Translations under genes and position numbers: made by a program | NCBI GenBank assembly: GCA_004335835.1 | Contig: RWJK01000438.1 | Location: forward strand, 1 to 46,339 | Length of the DNA stretch: 46,339 bases | Direction: 5' to 3' | Source: Scenedesmus sp. ARA3 | Taxonomy: Eukaryota > Chlorophyta > Chlorophyceae > Sphaeropleales > Scenedesmaceae | The notes under the pieces: generated by a model | The model's input: only the letters and a program-made list of their open reading frames with translations | Told to the model about the DNA's origin: nothing | Databases searched by the model: none | Shown here: positions 33,960 to 44,241 of the stretch, piece by piece | Numbering within the stretch: the stretch's first letter is position 1 | Layout: every line of letters starts with the position of its first letter

Positions 33960-34874
33960 CTGCAGTAGCTGCAGCACTGGCACATCGCGCAGGGCCATGC
34001 GCGCCAGAGGCTGCCCAGGGAGCGCCACTGGCGGTGGTGGCACCAGCTGGCCAGCCCACACAGCAGTTGAAGCATCAGCAGGCAGCACGTCACGAGGCTC
34101 AGCTGCAAACGCGGGGAGCAGCAGCAGTGCCTGCTGCCAGCAACTTTGACCATGCAGCAGCTCCACCAGCAACAGGCCTTGCCACCCTACAGGGAAGCAC
34201 ACAATTGACCTTGCAGTAGATGCGCAAACAGCAGCAAACGCAGCAGCTATTGCCGCAACAGCAACAGCAGCCACAGTGACAGCAGCAGCAGCAACAGCAT
34301 GAACGTCTAAAAGAGCAGCACCAGCATTGCAGGCACTGTACTTACCACAGTTGCAGCATAGCAATGCACTAGCGCAGCTACACAGCCAGCTGCTGAGTGC
34401 ATCTGAACCGCCGCGCCTGCGTGGACAGCCCACTTGGAGTGCCAAAAGCCTTGGGCAGGGGGGCTGCTGGACCAGCTTTGCTTGCAGGTAAACGGTTGTG
34501 CATTTACCATGCCTACAACTCTCGTATTGCAACTACGGGTGTGGCGGGCGCCAGTGTGGGGCCTGAGCCTGGCAGGGCAGGCGCAGCACAACAAGCAATG
34601 CTTGAAAGTGCGCAGCTTTGCATTTTTCATGCTAGACTGTCCATCTTTACAACTGCAGCGTGCGGCGACAGCTGTGCAGCTGCAGCATATGCTGCAGGCC
34701 TTTGGCGGCCAGCTTGCAGAGCTGCCAGCCACACCACACTGTCCAGCAGCCAGCTGCGCCTGTGCAGCACAGGGCAGCAGCAGCCGGCGGGGCCCCGCCA
34801 GGCCTGCTGCTGTTCTGCATGGAGGCAGCAGCCGCAGCTATGGCACGGCAGCAGGGCGGGGCATCAGCTTGAGC
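33960..34874 (+). pseudogene. Possible broken Gln/Ala-rich gene
   Basis: Several overlapping plus-strand frames look protein-like but are interrupted. One is a Gln-rich stretch at about 34221-34300 with stops at TGA. Another is an open piece at about 34330-34488 (for example LPQLQHSNALAQLHSQLLSA) ending at a donor-like CAG|GTAAAC. A third is an acceptor-led piece from about 34660 in which two frames stay open. I could not chain these into one reading frame without passing stops. It may be a decayed gene, or a real one with small exons that I failed to join. Confidence 0.25.
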
Positions 34875-36494
34875 AGTGCTGCTGGTCGCGTTGAGTTATC
34901 GTTTGCGCAAGGCACTTGTACGAGGCACTGGTATGTGAACAGAATCAGGCATGCTGCAGCAACTTGCCCAGGGCTGGTCACTGGTGTTGCTCTGCAGGTG
35001 TCGTTTGGCTGTTGTGCAGTATGGTATGGCTTCACTTTGGATGTTAATTACTTGAAGCAGCAGCGATGCGCTTTTTGCCTTGAGATGTTGGCAACACTGC
35101 CGCACTGCATGCACCAGCCTGCCATGGCAGAGCTGCTGAACTGCTGGTTCTGCAGTGGTGTGTGCTTGGCTAGTGCACATGCACGTCACAGCAGGGCAAT
35201 GTGCATTGCATCAAACCATTGAGCCACCAAGTTGCCGATTACGGGCAGGACCATCGATACTTTGCTGTCGTGTGTTACCATGGACTCACAGCCTGTGAGC
35301 CATTGCTGTATAAGAACGATCATACGCATCCTCCGAGTCCTCCTGTGAGTCACCGGTGCTGTGCTGAGCCACAGCTACACAGCACTCTCAGAAGACTTTA
35401 GAGTGGGAGGAGGGGGGGGAGTCTCCAGGTCCAGCATTGCTTGAAGGTGCGCAGTTATGCATTCACCTCGGTTGTTTGGATCCATTAGCCGTGTGAATGC
35501 TTCCTTTTACTCTCAGCGCACTCAGCACAGCCTGCCTTGATCACGTTCGGGACTGATCAGCAGTGTGCATAGACATGGGTCCTGTGTGTGGACTGTTATC
35601 CCTTAATGCCGCGGTCTGCCCACTTGCTTGTTTTTGTTTCCATTCACTGTACATCATGCATGGGCCAGGCCTGCAGGGCCTGCACCAGGAAGTTCCTGCC
35701 AGGAACACCAGGCTGGTGTTCAGGGGTTGCACATTCTGGCAAGTGTCGCCTGCGTACTACTGCACGCTTGTGTCTGATTTGTTGTTATTTCTATCACTTG
35801 ACACTATCGTATGCACTGTGCCTTCTGTACGAAATCAGAGCTTACACTGGTGCTGAAAGATTGCATGTGGGACCACATGACTCATGATGCAATCTGCATC
35901 TGTTGCTTCCCGTCTGCAGCAGCACCCTGTGAACCAATGCAACGCACAAACTCTCAATGTTGCGCGATCCGATCGTCCAGGCGCTTCCGGCCCTACTTAT
36001 CTTCTTCATCACTTGTGGCGCGCTTCAAGCGGCTTGTGACATTGCTGACGGCTGCAATTCAAGCCACACGGCAATGCACGGGTGGCGCGCGTGTGGAGAG
36101 CGTGCCGCAAACCGTGCTGCATGCTGAACATATGACAAGTTCGTTTCTTTGGTTGATCAGCATCTGATGTTGAGTGGATCTCAGCTCCCCCAAACCCTTT
36201 TCCTCCGTTTGCCTGTCACAACATCGCGCGCTTAGTGGCCATCAAACATCCGCCTGCCTTGCATGGTTAATGTTGAACATTAGTAAAGGCTTGTCTAGCG
36301 TCCCTATGTACTAGTCTAGACAACACGCAGTGCTGCTGACATCATACACCAGCATCCACAAGTATAGGCAAAGCAGGTCTGCTCGCGGTCCTTGTTGATC
36401 GATATCGTTGGGATCTGCCGCGGTAGGGCAGGAGCTGGTCCCTGCGGTGCCTGGGAGCGTGTGTTGGCGTTTCCGACGCGCAACCAGCCTTCAG

Positions 36495-39326
36495 ATGCGC
36501 GGCAGCAGTGTAGGAGCTCTGGAGGTCCTTGCAGCCGCTGCAAGTAAACAGAAGAAGAAAGGCACGCGCGCCAGGGCAGGGGTGAGTAGCTGTGGTCTGC
36601 TCGAATCGCAGCAAATCAGCACCGCAAATTCTGAACACGCTCTTGCGCGCAGGTGGACAAGCAGCCCTGCTGTCAAGGCAAGAACAAGCCATCGTCGTGG
36701 CAGCTGGCAGGTGCGTGCCAGGAAAAGTGCAGCCATTTGCATTCGCGCGCCTCTGCTGCCACTTACGCCACCGCGGCTTTGCTTGCAGGCTGTGAGGAAG
36801 AGGGGGATACCTCTGCCTCGGATGACCACATTGTGCTGGCTCTGAGCGGGCAGGTGCGTGACTGGTCCAGGTGGTGGCCGGGCTGGGCTGTGGCTGGCGA
36901 TGCATGCATTGGCTCTGCCTCAGCTGTGCCGTTAGATACTTCGTCTTTGGCCTCATTTCGTGCCCGGGAACTCCGTTGTGTACAGGCTGGGGCACCTTGC
37001 TGCGCACAGGCCATCTTATTCGTTGCGTGCATGTGCTCTGCCTGCCCTTGCAGGAGATGGTGGAGGAGTCTAGGAAGCGCAAGGCAGCACAGCAGCAGTG
37101 CGGCTTAGAGCACCCCGCAGCCGTGCTGAGTGGAGTCCCAGCCAGCCGCCAGGACGCATTCGCAGCCTTTGCCACCCAGTACAAGTGAGCACAGCTGCGG
37201 GCAGGGCGTTGTGCGGGGTCTTGCTACTCACCAGCAGCTCCACCACTGCAGTGCTTGCAGCTGCTGGCTGCATTGCTGGGTGGCTGTGAGTGCAGCCACA
37301 AGTGAATGGTATACATTTTGCATATGCATGCGCAGTCGTGCTGCGCTGGGGTTGACTGCCACGAGGGTTCGTCTTGGAGGTGCCTGTGGCTGCTGGCAGC
37401 TGGCAGCACTTGACATAGGCTAGCACACCGCCTGTTGCCAGCTGCGTTGGCCTTATTTTTGGTGCCGCCTGCTGCTGCTGCCGCCCTGCAGAGATGCGCT
37501 GCGATTTGTAGACGCGGAGGAGGCCGAGGCGGTGTACAGCATGGTGGCGCTGACACAGGCGCGCGGCCCAGCCTGGCCGCAGCAGCAGCCGGCAACAGTT
37601 GCAGCAGCTGCAGAGGTGAGAGCTTGCTGTGTGGGTAGAGCTTAATTACATGCAGCAGCTGCATATGCGCATCACTGTGGTTTGTGGCTGCACGCAACAG
37701 GCCACCCTGGCAGCTTTGAGCGCAGCTGCACACATCTGGGCGTGACTGCAGGAGACAGGCATGTCGGTTTCCTGCGGTCACGAGCCAGATATGTGCAAGG
37801 ATACACACGAAAGTACATACATCGTCATACGTGGCTGCGCTGAACGCTAGACCTGCTTGATGATGTGCTCCTCTGGTGTTGTCCCGCAGGCGCCTGAGGC
37901 CCGTGCAGCCAAGCGTCAGCAGGTTGCAGCGCGGCAGCCTGCAGCCGCTGCCCCAGCATGCAGCGAGGGCGGCAGCTCTGACAGCAGTGCCAAGTCTGCA
38001 CCATCACCCAACCCTGCAGGCCAGCAGCAGCAGCAAAAGCAGCAGCAGGGCATGCCTGTAGGCGCAGGCCACTACTTCCCAGGCTGTGTGGCGTCTGGGC
38101 CTATGGCGCCGCAGTTTCAGGCGCAGCGACACGCGCAGGCAGCAGCGCGGCAGGGCGCCGCAGACGCTGCTGCAGCCTGTGCAGCCGCAGTCTGCAGCAT
38201 GCCGATGCCTCCAGGCTTCTTCCCACCTGGCGGCATGATGGGCCCACCCGGCTGCCCCATGCCTCCTTTCCTGCCGCCCTGGGCGCTGCCCCCTGGCATG
38301 ATGCCCATGATGTTTGGGGGCATGGGCATGTTTGGGGCCATGGGCCCCGTGCCGCCCAACAGCCCACCGCTGATGCCGCTGGCGCCGAATGGCATGGGCC
38401 TGCCAGGCATGCCGCTGATGCCCCCGGCCTTCATGCCGGGCCTGCACATGGTGGGCGGCCAGATGCAGCCGGCGGGCGCGGCCAGCCTCGAGCCTGCTGC
38501 AGGCATCCCAGTCAACGGCATGATGCACGGCGGCAAGGCAGCAGCAGTGCAGCCGCAGCAGCAGCAGAGGCCTGCCAGCGGCAGCCAGGCGGCACAGCGG
38601 CGCCCCAGCCAGCAGGGACAGGCACAGCAGGTGAAGCAGGCAGCAGCAGGAACTCCCTCAGCTGCTGGCGCAGCCAAGTCGTGCCCTGCTGCGGGTGGCA
38701 GCAGCAGCAAGCCCGCTGCAGGCAGCATCAGCGCTGCCAGTCCCAGCACCGCTGCAGCAGGCCCAGCCAGCCCCACCCAGCAGCAGCAGCAGCAGGCTGA
38801 GCTGCAGGCTCAGCTGGAGCAGCTGGATGTGGCTGCGCTGAAGCCGTGGGTGCTGTCCCACTTCTGCGAGGACGTGTACCTGCTGCTGCTGGACGTGTGG
38901 CGGCCAGGCAGCGCCAAGGCGGGTGACGCCATCTGGGCCTGGAAGCTGCACGTGCGCCAGCCGCGCCAGGGCGGCGCCCCGCCAGACTTGCGCGCCTTCC
39001 TGGTCAGCCTGTTTGGCCTGGAGAAGCTGCTGCAGCTGACGGCGGCGGAGCGCGCCCGTGCTGGTGCTGCAGGCAGCCCCGCTGCTGCTGCTGCTGCTAC
39101 TGCGCTGCCGGCGCCGGCTCCAGTGCTGGCGCGGCAGGGCACGGCATGCGGCAGCGGCAACAGCAGCGCAGCAGAAGGCGCGACGGTGATGGCGACTGCT
39201 GGCAGCACGGCTGGCGTGCTGGCTGCAGCTGGCAGCTCTGCTGGCGGGGGCTTGGTGGTGCCTGGTGCTGTGCTGGGGGCTGCTGCTGCTGTCGCTGGCA
39301 CGGCCGTGCAGGCTCAGCCTGCGTGA
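36495..39326 (+). CDS. Unrecognised Pro/Met/Gln-rich protein
   Basis: Six exons keep phase: 36495-36581, 36653-36710, 36789-36853, 37054-37184, 37492-37615, 37890-39326 (633 residues). I do not recognise the family. Residues 1-30 are basic (KQKKKGTRAR), then a mixed region with an acidic patch (CEEEGDTSASDDH) and ESRKRKAAQQQ. From about 265 to 360 there is a Pro/Met/Gly-rich segment with many PPGMMPMMFGGMG-like runs, then Gln/Ala/Ser-rich sequence. A short well-ordered segment follows near 475-540 (KPWVLSHFCEDVYLLLLDVW and DLRAFLVSLFGLEKLLQL), then an Ala-rich end. The basic patches and low-complexity core suggest a nuclear or RNA-associated protein, as inference only. The stop TGA at 39324 lies inside a donor-like GTGAGT, so the gene could continue into further exons. 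Confidence 0.7.
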
Positions 39327-42300
39327 GTATGTGCTGCATCTGCAGCAGCAAGCAGCTGCGCGTCGTGTGTGGCAGCTGTTGGGTTTATGGGTTGCCAACT
39401 AGGGCTGGTGTGGGCGGTGGTGGTGTGCGGTTATGAGCTGCACGACGCATGGGGTGGCTGGGAGGCTGTGGCCTGGCAGCAACAGAGAGAGCATCAGCAC
39501 GGGCTGTCTTTCTTAGCATCCACTTTGCGCGTCTCTTTGGGTGCGTGTGTCTTTACAATATTGCGAGTGCTCCGGGTGCGTCGCCGGCATCGTTATTGAA
39601 CCGTCTGTTGTGCTGGGTTCAAGCTTGTGTATGGCTGATGTATGTTGCATGATGTCAAGCATGACACAAGGCGTAGTGGTAGCACCGTGTTGTGGCCTTG
39701 CGGGTAGGCTGAGCTGGTTGGCCGCGCTGGCAGCCGTGGCTATGGGGACGTTGCTATGGGCCCCTGTGTACACCAGTGTGTATGTACGTGTGCAGAATGA
39801 AATTTCATTGGCGACGACAGCTGAGACAGCTGCGGCGGTTATTCTTGAATGGCGCGCTTGTCAGTGGTCTCAGGGACCACCAGCCCCCCTGCTGCGCCAC
39901 ACGGCCCGCTGCAGCCCACACTGCAGCGCTTGTAATGCTGCATGCAGCAGGTTATGTATGCTGCCTGCAGCCGAGCCCTGCAGCGGGCGTGTGGCGCGTG
40001 TCGGGGAGGCGAGTGGCGGCGCCTGTGCCGTGTGTGCGTGTGTGCACACTGCTCGTGCCATGGGTGTGTGGCAGAGCGTGTGTGGTATCCGTTGCTGTGC
40101 CGTGCTGTGTTCCATGCGCTGTGCATGCCAGGGGCACCCAGCACTGCACCTGACTATTGAGAGCATCATTGATCCTTGATCCTTGGCACTGCTGCTGGCA
40201 GCGCTGGCTATGCTGCTGGGCGTGGCAGCAGTGCTGCCGGGCCTGGCAGCTGTGTGGGCAGCTGTGCACAGCAGGGCAGGCGTGTGGCTTGCCTGCTGTG
40301 CCTGCTGAGCGGTGTGCATGTGCGTCATCCCTGCATGTGCGTGTCTCAGCTGGCGGCTGCAGTTGCTGTTGTGAGGTGTGTGTGTCAGTGTGTGGCTGTC
40401 AGAGCCAGCGCACGGCACCAGCGCGCTTCTGCGGCTCTGTCCTGACGAAGATTGCCAAGCATGCCCAAGCATGCTCCCCGGCCCGCAAGGCGATACATCT
40501 TTGCTCCCTTGCTATTTTTTTCTTTGTACCGATTGATGTGTTTGTTGCCGCCATGTCTCTACGCAAGTGCACGCATCATCTGCACTCTGCTAGGCGCATC
40601 ATCTTACTGTTGGGTGGCTGGGGAACACGGGTCGGTGCCGACGCCGGGGCCCGCTGTGGGCGGACTTCAGAAGCTGCATGGCTGGCAGGGAGGGGCGCAG
40701 TCGGCGTGTGGGCAGGACATTGCACATATGGAGCGGCAGCCGTTTTGTCGTGTTTGAGTTGCCGCGGTGCGATCTTGTATTGTGTTTTGTCATCACAGCA
40801 AGTGTCCGTTGTTGAGTTGGCTGTGATCGTTTTCCAGCCGGTGTGGGAGCTGCGCACATCACTTCATGTCATGCGCAGGACAGAATCAAAACAGCATGTG
40901 TCCAGCACCAGTCTCGGGAGGTAGAAATACATCATCAGAACAACAACTCGCAGCTGCATGGCGGGGACAGCGCAGGTCGTATTGCGGCGCTGGGGTGAGC
41001 CGGGATTGTTTTCCATGTTGCCCGATTGTGCATTCCCGCTGCAACATCCGGGAAGAGTGCTCATGGTGTGGTGATCTGTGTCGAGAGACAAGGAAGAAAA
41101 CGCACAGATGCGCAGCCAGGTCGTGTGAGGCTGCGGGAGGTGAGGTGGCAAGTGTTATGTGATGACGTGCGGGCGCCCGTCGCTGTGGAGAAGGCAGCAG
41201 GGCGGCCCTGGTGCTGTGTGGAGGCGACCTACGAGATCCTTTTACAATTCTTTTGGCCGTCGTCTGTTGTCATCGTTGTTGCGAGGTGAAATAAACACAA
41301 CAGCACCATTGTTGAGGCCTATGACGACTTGAAAAACCTTCCTGTACTTGTACCCTACTCGTCGTGTGTTGGCAGCCTGCATTCCTGTGCTGGGCTGCAG
41401 CTGGGTGTGTGTGGCATGCTGCTGCTGCCGGAGGTGGCGGCACAGCAGCGAGGCATGCACGGCAAGCCTGCTTGAGCATCGGCAGTGTGTATTGCCCGCC
41501 CTGAATGGTCCGAGGGCGCGATGTATGGCCTTGCCTCATGTATGGGTGGTGCCCCGTGTGGGCGTGGTTGTTGACTTTGACTGGCCAGGGGGTGGTGCTG
41601 TGGCGGTGCTGCCATGCACCGCTGCAGCACTTGCACACATCAGGTCATGACCCCTGGGCAGACAGCGAGTGCCTTGGCCGAGTATATCTTTGCACATGTG
41701 CTGTATGTAGTAGCAAAAAAAAAACACGTCGTGCTGGGCGTGCGCGTGCGATGACGCTGCGGCTGTGCAGCAGAGTGGGGCTGGGCTGCACCAGTCCACT
41801 TGGCTGCCCTGTGCTGCTGAGTGAGCACGTGTTGCAGGGTGCAGCGCCCAAGGAGCCTTTGGTTGTTGTTTAGGGGGCTGGCCACTGCTGTGATGCAGCT
41901 GTGGCCGCCTCCTGCAAGCACTGAACATGTACCACCACTTTGCAAGTATGCGGCAGCTGCCGTGATGATCACTGTACTGTTGCTGGTGAATCATCTACTG
42001 CTGCGGGGATGTGTGTCGTCTGGCAATTGGCAGATGGCTTGTTGGTGATTGCGTATTGCAGGCTGACGGATTGTGTGCAGCCTGTGCCACTGCTGCTGTG
42101 GCAGCCTGGGTGTGTCTTGCATGGTGGGCAGGGCGTGATTCCAGAACGCACGGGTCAGCCCTGCCGCTTGCCATTGGGAAGAACAGACAGGAAAGCTGTG
42201 GCAGAAGACAGCTGAGAAGAACCATGTGTTGTGGTTGTCTATGACGTGTGTAAAGATGATGTTGAAGTATCTTCTGCTGATTTTGGCCGGCTGACTGGAT

Positions 42301-42488
42301 CACGCACTGACAGTTCACCATGAAGCCGTGACTGTCATGCGACAGCATCCCGTCCGTGGCCCCAGAAGGCGAGCACAGAGCAGCAACAAGGTTTCATTAG
42401 TGTCAACAGCAAAACTACACATGGCCTAGGACTACATCGAACCCCAAGCGAGTCACGGGCTGGTGTGTTGCCGAGACTGCAGCACCGC
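39327..42488. other. Intergenic region before the LON-domain gene
   Basis: About 3.2 kb, strongly GT-rich on the plus strand, as expected for long 3' UTR/spacer in such algae. A hydrophobic 45-codon piece at about 40185-40308 lacks a start or acceptor. Further exons of the Pro/Met-rich gene cannot be excluded. I see no supported gene. Confidence 0.4.
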
Positions 42489-43864
42489 ATGGCGCATTCA
42501 GGCACCGCATGCACCACCAGCACGACATGCTCATGCCAAGCGTATGTACCATCTATCGCCATGCGTGGGCTGCGGCGGGCAGCAGGCACAGCAGCACCAA
42601 CAGCAGCAGCAGTGCCTGTCCTGACGAGGAGGACAACGAGGCCTCTGCTGGTGCCACGTGCATCAGACTCGGATGAAGCGCCGGAGGAAATAACTAGAGA
42701 TACGATCAAGCGGCTGACAAAGCTGTACTACTACGATAAAGCAGGTTAGCCAGGATGTTTCCAGGACAGCAGCTCTCTTGCTGATTCTACCACACCTGGA
42801 TGCCTGCAGCATAACATGCAGCAGCAGCAGCAGCAGCAGCAGCAGCACAACGTACATGCAAGTAAACCAGTTCTATGCGTCTGTGGCATCCTGCTTGTTT
42901 TCCACTGCAGCTGCTGCTGCTGCTGCTGCTGCTACTGCTTCTGCTCTTGTTACCATGCTGCTTGTGCTGCAGAGCCCCTGACCACCAGCACCTCGCAGGC
43001 AAACGGCAGCCAGCCAGACAGTAGGCAGACAGCAGCAGCAGCAGCATCATGCGCGTCCTCTGGGCTGCACTTCAGCAACCTCCCTCTGTGGAGGACGGAG
43101 TGGGCTGTGCTGCCAGGCTGCCAGGTGCGCACAGCTGCAGCAACGCCAGCAGCGCTGCTGTTCTGACACACTGTGCTGGAGTTGAATAGGCTGCCGCGTG
43201 TAGACGCATGGCCTTCACAGCAGCAGCAGTGGGGCGTGCAGGAGCAGGTGCCCTCTCACCTGCTACCCGCCATCTGGTGCATGCGCCAGCATGATTTCCA
43301 AGGCCAATGGGCCTCCTGCAGCAGGCTGCCCAGCATACCCGCAGCATCAGACATATTGAGCAGTGATGCGTCCTGTCAGCAGGCCGCTGTTGTCAGCCTT
43401 GATGGTTCCTGTCAGCAGCGACCTTTTGACAGCAGTGAGCAGCAGCTGGGACATGTTGCTGTGTAGTAGTGCGGGCATGGCCATAGCACTGCAGTGCTGC
43501 TGGGCCAGCAGCTCAAAAGCTGCGTTCACCGGCCAACGTGTAGCAGTGCTGCAGCTGCCCACCCGCCTCCACTGCTGGCTGCCCCACTTGCCCTGCCCTG
43601 CCCTGCAGGAGTTCCTGCATGTGCTGGCGCCGCACTACGTGCACATGTTTGAGGCCATCTTCAGCCGGCCCCGCCCCTGGCTGTTTGGCCACCTGCTGCT
43701 GCCAGCCGGCAGCAGGAGCCTGGGCAGCGCCGGCTACGCACTGGCCAGCGGCAGCAGCAGCCCCCTGGTGGGCGTGCTGGTGCAGGTCACGCGCGCGGTG
43801 CGGCTGAGGGACGGCAAGTTCCTCATCCTGGCCACGGCCTGCGCGCGATTCAAGGTGCGGCGGC

Positions 43865-43909
<45 letters not shown>

Positions 43910-44197
43910 GTCAGCAGCAGCAGCAGGGCTGCAGCAACAAAGCCGCAGCAGCAGGACCAATGTTCCCTGCATTGGCAGCAGCAGCAGTAAGTGCGGCGCC
44001 AGTGACAAACACAGCAAATGGCAGCATCGCTGCGGAACCAGTCGGCTTGACTCAACAACATGCTACTAGTACGTGTTGCCGCGCACTGCAGGCTGCCTGC
44101 TGCACTGCATTGGGGCCGTGCTGCGTACAGGCTGTGCTGCAGGCAGCACCGGTGGCTGCTGTTGCTCACCAGTGACCTCCCCTTGTGCCCTTCTGCC

Positions 44198-44241
<44 letters not shown>

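Larger units (their letters stand above)
33362..36494. other. Intergenic region with a weak Gln-rich coding trace
   Basis: About 3.1 kb. It contains a short inverted repeat at 33760-33784 and a degraded-looking Gln-rich segment at about 33960-34874, both listed separately. I see no other supported gene. Confidence 0.4.

Noticed and set aside
34434..35222. 262-codon plus-strand open frame
   Set aside because: It crosses likely splice borders and its second half has random composition; only a small part looks coding, which is listed as a possible broken gene.
40157..40924. 255-codon plus-strand open frame
   Set aside because: Cys/Trp-rich with no recognisable domain, lies in GT-rich spacer, and does not join to a neighbour in phase; most likely chance.
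41716..41726. A-run as a retroposed poly(A) tail
   Set aside because: There is no coding or element sequence upstream and no target-site duplication that I could see.
43867..43908. (CAG)14 as coded poly-Gln or poly-Ala in the LON-domain protein
   Set aside because: The flanking exons join in phase without it, and the LON-domain sequence ARFK|VVRCV is continuous across the junction, so the run is intronic.
42819..44240. Triplet runs as a CRISPR-like or mobile-element array
   Set aside because: They are simple microsatellites without spacers, terminal repeats or transposase.
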